Assembly (NCBI GenBank): GCA_018907035.1
Contig: JACCIC010000002.1
Location: 2,625,001 to 2,689,000, forward strand
Source of the DNA: Sycobia sp. Sy_11
Taxonomy: Eukaryota > Arthropoda > Insecta > Hymenoptera > Epichrysomallidae
Direction: 5' to 3'
Length of the DNA: 64,000 nucleotides
Below the pieces are notes generated by a model that saw nothing but the letters and a program-made list of their open reading frames with translations, was not told the origin of the DNA and did not search any database. The position numbers were made by a program, and so were the translations under genes. Of this stretch, positions 1 to 12,090 are shown one piece after another; the first letter of the stretch is position 1, and each line of letters begins with the position of its first letter.

Positions 1-1100
1 CATTAGTAAGTCGGAGATATAATATGCTTAAAAGTAATATTATATAAATGTTGAAATTGAAATTAAATATATATATATATATATATATATATTTATGCTT
101 GAATATAATTTCACGTAATTGATTTTTATTTAAAATAGCTCACGTATATAATGAAAGCACTCGAAATTCCAAAGATTCAATATCAAGGTTTTTTTTTTGA
201 AAATTTGATCGTTACGTTAAAGTTTGTCTACACACACGCGCATGCACATACACACAACACATATAAGTGCAACGTACGTTTTCGGCAAAATGTTAGGATA
301 TGAAATTTCAAAGAGAAGTTTTATCATTTCGCACGTTCCTATTATTCTATATCGTATATATTTACCTGATATATTAACAAAATAACTTAGTCTACACTGT
401 CGTATCTGCAGTATTAAAAACCGTAACTCAAATTACCGGAATGTGAAGCTATAATAAAAAAAAAATTTTCTAAATTCTCGCTAGGGTTGCGAGTTAGAAA
501 CGGACAAAGTCAATTAAAATTGATTTAATTTTTGCCAGTGTTCTGCCAAGTGGCATCCATTTTTACTGTTCAGGATCAGTTAATTACCCACTATCCATTA
601 CGGTAGCTATCTCGATTTCACTAGTTAATCGGTATGTAAGATTAATTTGGTTAATATATATAATCTGCACAGCATCTTCGTACATTAAACAAAAAAAATC
701 GAATCGTCCTGTTTCGAGCTGTCGTTAATTAGATAAAGTAAATTTTCTGGAAGAAAAACCGAGAGAAAAACAAGATTGTTATCATCAGAAATCGTTGACT
801 AATGAATCGGTGAGCTTTCCAAGCCAACAGTAATTATTAACTCAATCGCAGCGGTTTACTCTTCGCTATTCCCATGATTATTAGAGTATTATGAGATCCA
901 TGATGCACATTAACTGCTTTATTCGAACAGAAACTTTAGATTTTTCTTTTGGCATATGCGAACAAAAATACGGGATATTTCAGACGGGCCCCGGAAAATC
1001 TTTAACTGTAGAAAGGATCATGATAGAGGATTGGTATATCGAAAACGGAAAAAGCAGACGTATCGAGATCGAATAATATTAGGTACAATCAAGTTTACAT
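1..1100. other. AT-rich non-coding DNA
   Basis: No open frame here has coding character. The stretch is AT-rich with one (AT)n array at 67-92 and a short CA/CG-rich patch near 230-265. I see no splice-flanked exon or RNA gene. Confidence 0.5.
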
Positions 1101-1104
1101 AAAT

Positions 1105-1106
<2 letters not shown>

Positions 1107-1158
<52 letters not shown>

Positions 1159-1457
1159 TATGTATACACGAACGCGCGACTGCAGATCCATCCTTCGATA
1201 AAGCAGGCATTTGCTTTGGTAACCCGATATACGCAGCGCTCGGCCCGCTCCCAACAATCATCGTCGCAGGTGTAAGTCGATGTGGCCAACTTCCATATAT
1301 ATACTGTCGATATTTTTTACTCTCATCCATGTTCGCACGTTGAGATTGACACCTCGTATATTTCGCGGGCGCACCTAATACATACACTTTGAAACTTCTC
1401 GTGCGCTTTCTATTCCCGAAAAATAGTGCATTGCCGTCTTGAGTGCGGGGTTCAATG

Positions 1458-1509
<52 letters not shown>

Positions 1510-1684
1510 CCTACGGACTGCGGGCTACTGCAGTTATACATCAGGACGGAAAGGTGAAAGGGCGAGGAGAAAAGCCGATTTGTCCGATGTTGCGGAGGCA
1601 GACGGCTGCATATACATGCACGATCGATGAAACACGCGAGAGGAGAAAGAGATATATATAGCGAGAGAGAGAAGGAAAGATAGT

Positions 1685-1760
<76 letters not shown>

Positions 1761-1932
1761 TGTGTTTGGTCTATACGAGTTTTCTGGGATTTAGCGCGCC
1801 GTTTGTCTTTGCCATATCTCTATATAAATACAACTATATAACGTGAGATTTTTTTTTTACATTGTCGAAGTTGAGCAGAGCGTTACTTAATCACCCCTAA
1901 TTGATGGTAAGGTTTCGTATAAAAGTGAGAAC

Positions 1933-1994
<62 letters not shown>
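1107..1994. repeat. Cluster of four long (TA)n arrays, one joined to (GA)n
   Basis: Four dinucleotide arrays lie within 900 bases: (TA)n at 1107-1154, 1460-1508, 1688-1733 and 1938-1994. The third runs directly into (GA)n at 1734-1761. Short open frames crossing them encode only repeated Tyr-Ile and are artefacts. Arrays of this length are expected to be polymorphic and prone to assembly error. Confidence 0.95.
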
Positions 1995-1998
<4 letters not shown>

Positions 1999-1999
1999 T

Positions 2000-4014
2000 A
2001 TAAATATAAAATCGAAGCTTTACGATAGCTTTTGAATTTAAAAATTAATGTATACACTAATTTTGATAGAGTTCTTACGAAGATTTCTAACAAATGTCTA
2101 TAATCTTTTTCGCGGTTTAAAAAAGAATAGAGCCTGAGCTAGAACTTAACCTGAGATTTCAGCGGATAATTTACTCGACTTGTTATACGTAACATCCACA
2201 ATACATCATGTTATTTCCACCGAACTTTTCCGATAGGTTTACGAACGCAATAGATCATAGGATATAAGTTATATTTTAAAACAACTGAAGTTTTTACAGT
2301 AGGATCAACTTTGTCTATTCCAGAACCAAGTACTTTTCCGAAGTCTCTCAATCCAATCCAACCTTTATCTTCCGATGCCGTTTCGATAGATTAATATATG
2401 ACAATTATTCGTCAATTTGGATTCCTTATAAAAGTACTCTCTTAATTTAAATCGGTGAAATTCATTCGTGTTCAGTGTAAATTCCATCATTTATGGATCA
2501 TATCAACGTATATACCACTGATTGTATTTATCTGAAACACTGCACTGAGAAAAAATGCATCACAAAAACTAGACTAATAAATTTTTTTGTACCAACTAAA
2601 GTTTTTTCTGAAACGAAGGAAATATTTGCTTGATGAAAAAAGAGTATACTTAAATCAAACCTCGTCGTCTTAAATCTCGTGAATATTTTCTTAATTTAAG
2701 AAAATTATTTAGTTGCTACAAAACAAGTAAATATTTTCCTCGCCCTATAATACTTTAATAATAAGCAACCCAACATGCACTAGTCTTAAACTGTTAGAAA
2801 TCAACTGTTAGAAATTAGTAAGTAATCACACTCCCTGATTCATTTGTAAATTGATACTGGGCTAAACTATTGTTTTTTACTGTTTTTTCCGTGACCTTCC
2901 TACATTCCTCTATGTATCAAAAAAAAGATGAACCTACAATTACATGAATCTCATTATTAGTATGAATATGTTATATATTATAGATTATATCTATATCAAT
3001 TGTGACCGTCGCGTGATACTCGGAAAATGGAACCCGTGCTACGTATTGACTGATCATTAATTATAGATCGTCAGTCGAAAAATCACTTGTTCAACGTGAA
3101 AATCGATATCACTGAAAAAATCACTGAAGATTTAACTTATTTAATCGTACAGTACGATTAAAGTATACGCGTAATATATAATACATAATAGATGCATTGT
3201 GGGTGTAAAGTTCCGCTTTTCGCCTACGTATATTATAAATTTGAACCCAGCGAAACTCAATAGGTTACCGAGGAACAGAGCGAAATAATTTTTGCCGTCA
3301 TAAGTTAGCCAATATTATAGTCACATTTACGCATCGTGGTCCCGATTAGCGCTGCGTAAAATGGCGAATGTTCACTGATTTAGTAGCGCAAATTTCACTT
3401 CTTCTTTTAGGAATTGACTGGAATTCAATGACGGGTATTGAGAGACTCGATATTGAGATTATACTGTATATATTATACACAAAGATTTTTTTCAATTATA
3501 AGTAACATTTGCGGTCTGGGTGTAAAGCTAAGCTTTACATACTTCTCAGAAAAACTACTGTAATCTTAGTTCCGTAAAAGTTATATGATAATGTTGCCGG
3601 GATAATTGCCACATTGTATAGAGAATATTAGTAGGATAAATTGTTTATACTTTTTCCAGCGATATACATCAAGGGGTTTACAGAACGAAGAAAGAAAATA
3701 TTTCTGATCTGTCAGCCTGGATAAATAAGCGGATTTTACAGAAACGTAGCGGGGAGCGTAGCGGTCGCTTTTAAATGCCTCCTCGGCAACAAGGGGGCAA
3801 ATTTCCCGCTCTGAAGACGAAGTCTCCTTTAAGCTTTCACTGGCTCTGTCGTTCTCAAGTTCTTCGCTATATCTGACAGGGCGGTCGACGGTTTATTACA
3901 TATGTATATATACATAGACCCTAGGTGCGTACAACGGAAAATTCGTTGTAAACTTCCAAATAGAATATTTAAATGTAATTCGCCAAGAATTTTTAAATAA
4001 TAAATAAACTTGTA

Positions 4015-4059
<45 letters not shown>

Positions 4060-5450
4060 TCTTCAAACTGAATTATACTCGGGGTTCTATATACACGTAT
4101 ACCGGCCCCAAGTTTCTTATCGACTTTAATCTTTGGCGAAGTTTCTTGGCCGCGTCAAAACGAACAGTAGCCCGGTGGATGAAACTTTGTGAAACGTACT
4201 CTTGTATTTGCGCGCAAAAATTTTTCGCCGTTAAATTATGAATAATTCCTGGTCATATTTCCAAACGAAGCAATAATAATGCTTTCCCGACGAAGATTCG
4301 TGTATTCGTTTCGTTTGATGACGGAATTATTTGCAGACCCAAGGAAAATCCAAAGACTTCTTTTTTTTTTCTAATATTTTACAGGCGTTTCACTCATTTT
4401 ATGGTTATTTTATCAGCTACCATGATTGCGATTATTTCGTACGACCGGTACACTGTTACTGTTCGAAAATACGCGATATTTCCTCCTGATCTTGAAAAAT
4501 TCAAGTGAAGCCATGCGTAAAAATTTTAAAGCAGCAGCACAAATGTGCACAGAAATGCCTATTCATACGTATACGTGATTAAATCATAGCAAATAAATTA
4601 TACCACGTTAGAGTATTTAAGACTTAAGTGCTACTCTTGGCGCTGACTCATTTCTTACGTCAGTTCCGAAGGTAGGGAAACTCCCTTGAGGGATCCGTCG
4701 AATAATAAATCAGGCACACTGACTCGAGTTGCTATACTTTGTAACTATCAAGTTCTACAAGGATTATTTATAAAAGTTAAGGCTCGTTACAAGCGGAATT
4801 TAGTGATAAACTAAAATTATGGCTGTACAAAATTATTATGGACGTGCAGCTTTGTTTGTTTCAGAGTAAAAAAATGTTAATAATAAATAATTAATGTTTT
4901 TTTTTTAACGAATGAAAAGGCATGCAAACAATTATTCCCATGTTATTTGATCGGCTAGCTGCTCTCTTGCAGACATAGCGACGCTGCAGTTTAAAATTTG
5001 ATCTTGATTAAGCGATCGATTGCCCGACACGTTATTTACCGTAAACTATAATGTTCGCCAGAAGAGGGCTGGAATCCCAGCAATCGAAACTGTATAATAG
5101 TATTAGATCAATACTGCACTATACTGCAGTAAGACAGGTAGTATTAAGCACAGTTAATATGATGCATTCGCAGCATCGAAGAAGTCGTAGACAATTCGTT
5201 ATATCGACGATAGATACATTTTGATGAACGTAATACTTCAAATACCAAAATTTATGCTTGTTAAATTTGAACATTTCTCTCTCAAAATTCGCATTCAAAT
5301 TTACTTTACAGATTGTTTTAAAAAATCTCTGGCATTTTAAGTCACGAAAAAAAAATAGCAAAAATTGAATTCTCATTTCCGTCACCGATTATTTGTCTGA
5401 CTTTACGTCTTTCTTTATAACGATCTGTTTCGCGTATTATAAACGTCGTT
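2000..5450. other. AT-rich non-coding DNA with one (TA)n array
   Basis: I find no supportable gene in this stretch. It holds a (TA)n array at 4020-4057 and the word CACTGAGAAAAAA at 2543-2555, which recurs at 25227-25239. Short frames, such as a minus-strand frame at 5119-5385, have random composition and no flanking splice or start context. Confidence 0.5.
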
Positions 5451-5459
5451 TATCATGAC

Positions 5460-6850
5460 TGTCTTTATCAGCAAGCGTAACCATTCAAAGTACAACCTCC
5501 CCGCGTAGAAATCATTACTTTGCCATTGACAATAATAATTTAATGGACATTACGTTCAACGAATCCAGATGGATCCGCGCCGTCGTTGCGAAGACGGCGA
5601 CTCAACCCTTCTTGTTTCGATGCATAGCTCGGGCTATCACACCTCCAGGCTGCACAAACTTCGAGTCTCGTTTCGTTCTTCGATCGCACGCGCCATTTTA
5701 CCCATTATTCAATGAGATTACCAAAATAACCCTGAAACTAGGTGAATCGACGTCTCCGCGAAATATTCGATTTATCTCCGGTCGCGCGAGCGAGCGCCGG
5801 ATGGGAGTGCGGTGAGGGGGCGATGGGGCGGGAATCGGGGGGGGGGGAGAAGGGTGGGCTTACACGGAAGCATAATAATCCCCGAGAGGTCGGGGAACTC
5901 GGGACGCGAAACGAACGCTCTGGTAAGCCAATAGGAGAGGGGGGATTGGCGGCGGGGGAGGGGGGTTGGGTAGAGGGTAAAAAAGCAACAACGACAGCAG
6001 CAACATCACCAGCGTCAGGAGCAACGAGTACGTCGAGAAAAATGAGAGGAGAACGGGTGGGGGCCAAGGGCGCGAGGCAGGGGGGCGGGGATTCCGGATT
6101 AGCGCGAATTCCCGTCCCGTCGTCGCGGCCAACTTTTCCGGTAAGAGAGGCCCTCTTGGCTCGCGTTAATTGCCGCCCCTGTACGCCACCCCGCGCCCCG
6201 TATAATCGAGTCCAGTGGGGGGCGGGGCGGCGCTCGCGCTAATGCGGAAAGCGCGCGGATTTATAAGGGCCAGAGGGCGTCCGAGGGGCGGCGGGCTGCG
6301 GGGCTCGGGAGGGCTGCGCTTCGGGTCCGCTATTAAAGCGTTAAACAGGGAAATAATTCATGGGAATTGGGCGGAGGACGAGGGGACGAGCGGGAAATTA
6401 ATTTTCGCTAGCCCGTCCCCCCCCCCTCACCTCTTACGAGTCATCGACGGGTAATCTCGTTAAATCACCGCAAAATTAATGGGCGGCGACGCGCGAGGCG
6501 TGCAGGCCTACGCCAAGCGCGTGGCCCGCGATTATTGCCGAGACGATCGTCGGACAAGCGCGACGCGTCGGGTTGTGCCAGTTTCATACTTTTCTTCTTT
6601 TGTTTTTTTCTTCGTACTTCGTACGAATTTTGGCCTCTGGCAGGCCGTCGGCTAACCAAGAAATTTGACCGAATTGGCAGCTGCGCGCACGCGCTCCGAC
6701 GAAATTCGGTACGGGATTACTGATATTTTGGACGAAAGGACGGGCCTTGCGCGACGAGAGATTACGACACGACTTTCAGTTGAAAGAATAAATATGAAGC
6801 CGTTTTATGAATACAGGCACTGGGCAGAAATAAGGTTCCGAATGTAGGAC
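5460..6850. other. GC/CpG-rich island with poly-G and polypurine runs
   Basis: Composition shifts sharply from AT-rich to GC-rich, with several G runs (about 5837-5846, 5955-5966, 6079-6090) and frequent CpG. AT-rich words such as TTAATTGCC and AATTAATTTTCGC are embedded between CpG-rich blocks. Several overlapping frames on both strands are open, which is what low-stop GC-rich DNA gives, and none looks like a protein. The island could be a regulatory region or promoter, but no TATA, Inr or donor decides it. Confidence 0.45.
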
Positions 6851-8313
6851 GACGTTCGATGTCGGTGGCTTTATTTTTGCGTATTTGCATAATTCCATTT
6901 GGTGCAAAATGTCGTACTCTAGTTTTTAACTGACATAAAGCAAGTGGCGGCAGAGTAGAGTAAGTTCAGTTGTCTTTTTATGTATTTTTTATCTTTTTCA
7001 CGGAGACACTATCATCGACCAGGCCATCCAGGCTCAAAGCCTCCTCCTATATTTGCTTAAACTGTTTTGAGCGCGCATATTAACGAGAGTGTAATCTCCG
7101 CTTGTTGAATATGCAAAAATGTTAATTTCCCGGGATACCGGGAGGTTGCTTTAAGGGATGAAATTTTGCATGATGATTTATGTAGCCGGACCAGAGCTGA
7201 AGTTGTGAATTAGTAATGTATATATATACATTGAAAGTTTTACAATCTATATCGGTTGGTGTATATACTTTATTGCATCTACAGCCGTGTTCTACATTTT
7301 TTACATTCGATGCATATGTAATATTATATTTTAAGTGTCAGTCATCATAAATTCTCTCGTCTGATTAATTAAGAACCGGGAGTACACGTGCTAAGGAGAA
7401 AATCCACAGATACGTATGATCGATTGAGTCCAGTTGGATGATTCCAAATGAGTCTTCCCTTACAGTATTAAAACTGTGCATTCAGAGGAATTTCTTTTCA
7501 TGAAAATTCCTACTTTTGGAACCAAATTTGAAGAAGGAATAACATTTCAAGGAAAAAAGTTCCAACAAAATTAATGTATCTACCACCATGGAGTTTCTTT
7601 GCTTAAGGTTGTAATTCATTCTTCAAATCTAATAGTAATACAAGCCCGATGCCTCAAAACTTAACGATACATATTTTGAAGATAATCAATCTTATCTTCC
7701 TTAATCTAAATGGAAAAATATCAACCATATCTGACGGTCTATTCTTGTGAATCAAATATAATAAAATAAATGTCATAGATGGAAAATACATCAGTAAGCA
7801 TTCTTGGTTTAAATTTGAATGATTTTTGAGTTGCCTGCTCTTTTTTATCTTAATAATGTTTGTAATTTTAGTTTGATAAAGTGATTTTATTTTGACATAT
7901 TTTGACGATAGTTTAGTCGTAATCGTTATATGACATATTTTTTTTCTTGTAAATATTAAATTGGATTAATTATTTATTTATTTATTTTGCAAATTAAAGA
8001 TTCAGTAAATTTTCTCATTTCAAGCACTTGCGTTAAGAATAATTTATAGCCTAAGATGAAATTTTCAGTTATTAAGCCTGAATTCTAAAAGGCAAATGGA
8101 ATCTGAAACTCTGAAAAATTAAAGAATCTTCATTACTGTACAGGTTTAAATTTAATTTTACATTTTACATTCCAAATTACATTTGTCATTAAGCTCAGAT
8201 TACGAAATTTTAAGCACAGTATTCGACAGAAATAGTGTCAATATTTCTTCTCAAGCTTGAGAATTTAAAATCATAAGTAAAATATGGTAGCTTTATCGTG
8301 AACCAAGTAGAAT

Positions 8314-8316
<3 letters not shown>
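6850..8316. other. AT-rich non-coding DNA
   Basis: AT-rich sequence without a credible open frame, RNA gene or clear repeat. I see nothing to annotate in it. Confidence 0.5.

Positions 8317-8317
<1 letters not shown>

Positions 8318-8383
<66 letters not shown>
8318..8383. repeat. (TA)n microsatellite, about 66 bp
   Basis: An uninterrupted run of TA dinucleotides, the longest pure dinucleotide array in the first 10 kb. Confidence 0.97.
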
Positions 8384-8386
<3 letters not shown>

Positions 8387-10285
8387 TACGTAAATTAGGG
8401 AAGCGAACGTTATCTGGTGTTAAGAAGTGGGCAGAAAATATTCATTCTTAAGTACAATAATTTAAACGTAGTATAAGTTTAATCCGCGAAAAAACTGAAT
8501 TATTTTACGGGCAAATTTATGGGAGTGTGTGCCGTCCGGATTACGTATTCTCGAGTGCGCCGTCAGCGTCGGAAATTTATCTATTGTTACGCAGGAAATA
8601 TCCCATTAAATAGTGACGTCGGGGCCAAAGGGTTACAGGGGCGCCTGCGTAAGTATACGGCTAAGAACGGCTCTCGTCTCCCTTTGTACGCGCGGAGGAG
8701 CTTTATCAGAATTTACTTTGAGCCCCATCCCCCTCCTCCTCCGCACCCCACCCCCGGCCGAGCTAACTATCTCTTCGCGACTGTGATTTTTCCCATTCGT
8801 TCCGAAAATTAACCGAGACCCGCGTTTTCCTCAATGTCTTAATGCCGGATCCGCGTTAAACCGTTTGCTGCTTTTATCGTGGCTTCGAGATAATTTTTTG
8901 ACTGCGAGCGATGTGCAATAAATACGTAGTTCATAGTAGTCCTGGGAAAGGCGAGTTGTCATTTTGTAACCGTGCCTCGGCATCCCGAATACGAATTTGG
9001 AGCGTGGAATGGCGAAAGTGTCAAGTTCCAAAACTTGTCATTCACAATTTAATTGCTTAGAAGGTCAAAAATGTTTATGAGAGGTCGGTCTACTGCAAAG
9101 TTCATCACACTTTCATCTTACAACTTATATCGATTCAATAATAAGTATTCTTAGATTTAACAAAACCCAACTGTATTTCCAGAGAGGTATGCGGATAATC
9201 CAGGACAATACAATGGACAGCATTATAATGGATAGTCTCGATTTCTAGACTCCTTCGGGCGGTTGGTCTACCGTTCTCTCGGCATTAGCTCCTGACAAAT
9301 CGTGCTCACAATGTCACAAAATAGGTTGGACAAAACTATAACCAAGGTGGATACGTATAACTTTTGGCCGGGTCGCGAAACCCTTTCTCGTTCCCATGGA
9401 CTAACAGTTCAACACTCGCGTCTAACAAGGGGTGAGAGGCCATCACACACGGATGACGGAGTTGGTCGAAATTGGGCGAGGTAACTTTGATCATACCTTC
9501 AAGACGAAGCTGGCAAAGTTTTAAGTGGTAACGCTCTTTCATTACCTAAGATATGGCACTCTCCGACTGAAAATAAATATTTCCCTAGAATTAAATTGGG
9601 TATATACTTTATGGGGGGAGGAGTTTTTTTTATGAAAAATTCTTCCTACTTTTGACTTTGAATTAAGAAAAAGCTGGAAAACTATGAATTTGCGAACAAA
9701 GGTTCGTTAGAAGTTTCTTCTTTTTTTTTTGCTAGAAAGGTTATTCTTTCTACGAGTCTGACGTTAAAAGCAGAAGTTTGCCATTAAAAAAAGTCCTTTG
9801 AGTATAAAGCATATCCAATTGAATTACAGGAGAGTCTTTCTTTTATGTATAATAATTAAGAATCATGTAGGAGATGGGAAAGTCCAGAATATTTACGGGT
9901 CGCATTTTCTAGGTAACCAGGGCTGCCACACGTTTGAACCGTCGACCAAACTGGCTAAACTCGCTTGGCAAGTTAATCCTTCCTCAATCGATTCGCACGA
10001 GGCAAATGTCACACTCGCATCGGGACATATCTTACTCGATCCGCTCCAAAGACTGACGCGAATTAAAAACGAAGCTTTGCATCCATCCGGTCGCCAGATC
10101 TATTATTCGACGATTATCGATGAACGAATTAATATGGGATGCGTCGAAGAAGGAAAAAGTTTTTTTTTCACATTATTAGAATTTCCCGTCGGGCGTATAA
10201 TGATCCCAGACGTGTATATACAGTTGCCTAGGATACAGGGAGGTATATAAATTCCCTCGGAATATCGGACAGACGAGGAAGCCAG

Positions 10286-10286
<1 letters not shown>
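8384..10286. other. Mixed-composition non-coding DNA
   Basis: Moderately GC-rich pieces (about 8510-9060 and 9180-9560) alternate with AT-rich ones. The longest plus-strand frame, 150 codons at 9798-10250, has no recognisable domain, signal peptide or splice context and ends beside a microsatellite. I treat it as a chance open frame. Confidence 0.45.
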
Positions 10287-10287
<1 letters not shown>

Positions 10288-10335
<48 letters not shown>

Positions 10336-10341
10336 ATATAT
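10288..10341. repeat. Compound (TA)n-(TG)n-(TA)n array
   Basis: A (TA)n run to about 10325 continues into a short TG run and then TA again, an interrupted compound microsatellite. Confidence 0.93.
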
Positions 10342-11149
10342 AGCATTGCCTGTTACTATGCCAGGCTCGTTTTAAGTTTAATCCATAGTATTGGCATCCT
10401 GTACAGCGACTATTTAATAATCCAGCTGGAAATATTGTCTGACCGGAGCCAGGCACGTTACTACTGATGATTTATTTAGACACGAGCCAGAGGAAACGGA
10501 TGTATAAATATATCCTTTGATATACGTGGATTACCGTTAGAATTTTATCTATTTGTTCATCCTCATTGAATCGTCAATCGCTAAAATCGTTAATCAATTT
10601 ATAATTTGCAACAAATTTTCGCTCGCGCAATCGGCAATATGTCAATATGTATATGTATGCATTACTTTTTTTTGTCTCGCCCCTTTTACACAATCTCTCC
10701 CTTATTATTCGCTTTCATACAGGAATCACCGAGGCAATCTGTGAAAGCAATTCCGAAAACATCCTTCTTCCCTCTCCCCCAACTCCTGCACCCCCCGGGC
10801 CCCACATCAAATAACCGTCGAAGCTTCGTTACACTCCCCTCCCGCCGCCCGGAATCGGAAAACCTCTTTCCGTTTCAACACGTTCGCAAAAAACGAAAGA
10901 GAGAGGAGATTTTTAGCCGAGCAGAACCGAGAACTTTTTGCTCGGCGACGGCGGCAGCGGCATCGGGCAAAAGCGTCACACGATCGATCCCCGCATCCCG
11001 CGCGCTTCCGACTGGAGAGGGTGGGAGAGAGAGGGGGGTGGGAGAGCCCGAGGCGACCCCGTTCGGATCGTACGCGCGCGGAGTTTGCAAATTCGCCTGG
11101 CACACCGACAGGTTCGCGGAAACCTCAGTCAAGTGCTTCGGACATGTAA

Positions 11150-11151
<2 letters not shown>
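10342..11151. other. Non-coding DNA with a GC-rich purine/pyrimidine patch
   Basis: The first half is AT-rich. From about 10760 to 11130 the sequence is GC-rich, with C runs and a GA-rich segment near 11020-11045. Frames are open on both strands by composition alone. No gene is supported. Confidence 0.45.

Positions 11152-11198
<47 letters not shown>
11152..11198. repeat. (TA)n microsatellite
   Basis: A pure TA run of about 46 bases, flanked on the left by the GC-rich patch. Confidence 0.96.
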
Positions 11199-11199
<1 letters not shown>

Positions 11200-12046
11200 A
11201 GATTAAAGCGATATAATGAAAATCGGGCTAGATATTGCTTAATTATCATCATCGTTTTTCATATATGAATATTTTTCAATTCTCAATTTGGAATATTCAT
11301 ATCATCGCGAAATTTAGATTAATTTTTCCATTCTCGCACTAGCGATGCTTCGATCGATATCTACTCGCATTAAAATTAATAAAAATTATGCATGTAACTT
11401 ACATTCACACAATACTGCATCGGACTTCGTTCCCTTGTCCTCATCAACGAGAAGTTCGAAACTTCCTCTAATTTCAATTTTTTTTTCTTGCCTCGTTCGA
11501 ATTTAATTATTGGCAGCTTCCCATCGCCATTAATTATACTCCCCAAATAATTTTCAAAACTTTCCTGATAAAACAGCCTCCCTGGCTCGCCCATCGGGAT
11601 CGTCGGTGTCGGATATAATCTTAACTTTTTCGAACTTTTATATTACGTCCGCCATCTGTACGCATCGTATAGATTCGAAATATCGGGTTATACGGGATTC
11701 AAGTGGATTTTCACTTTCGCACTGGCGCGAGTGATTCCGAGTTTTGAATCTGTACATACAGGATTTCAGTCCGAAGACCGATGAATTTCGATCCGCAATT
11801 TCGATCTAAATAAAAACACGTCGACGATTCATCCCCTCTGGATTTGGATCAGTTCGCGGCATCGGCCAATCCGAGAGTCGGATGTGCCGGTGATGGACCG
11901 TGCATATATAACGAGCCTAATGCTAAATGCAGAGATCGAATCGTCTATCTAAATTTGTATCGCGGGAAAATTCGAGGATCCACGTTTAACGAAATGAATT
12001 CTGGTTCGTATCCAGCCGGTCGCGAGGAATCGACAAAATCTACCGG

Positions 12047-12048
<2 letters not shown>

Positions 12049-12088
<40 letters not shown>
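12049..12088. repeat. (CA)n microsatellite, about 40 bp
   Basis: A pure CA run. The alternating purine-pyrimidine character makes it a possible Z-DNA former. The His-Thr repeat frames that cross it are artefacts. Confidence 0.96.

Positions 12089-12089
<1 letters not shown>

Positions 12090-12090
<1 letters not shown>

Noticed and set aside
1018..2093. Several frames of 60-100 codons with Tyr-Ile repeats
   Set aside because: They arise from (TA)n arrays read in any frame and strand; the same pattern appears at every TA array in the window.
5738..6242. Overlapping frames of up to 166 codons on both strands
   Set aside because: GC-rich DNA with few stops; the Gly/Arg/Pro-rich proteins overlap each other on opposite strands and have no domain or splice context.
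9798..10250. 150-codon plus-strand frame
   Set aside because: No signal peptide, domain, family resemblance or promoter/splice evidence; its composition matches the local DNA.
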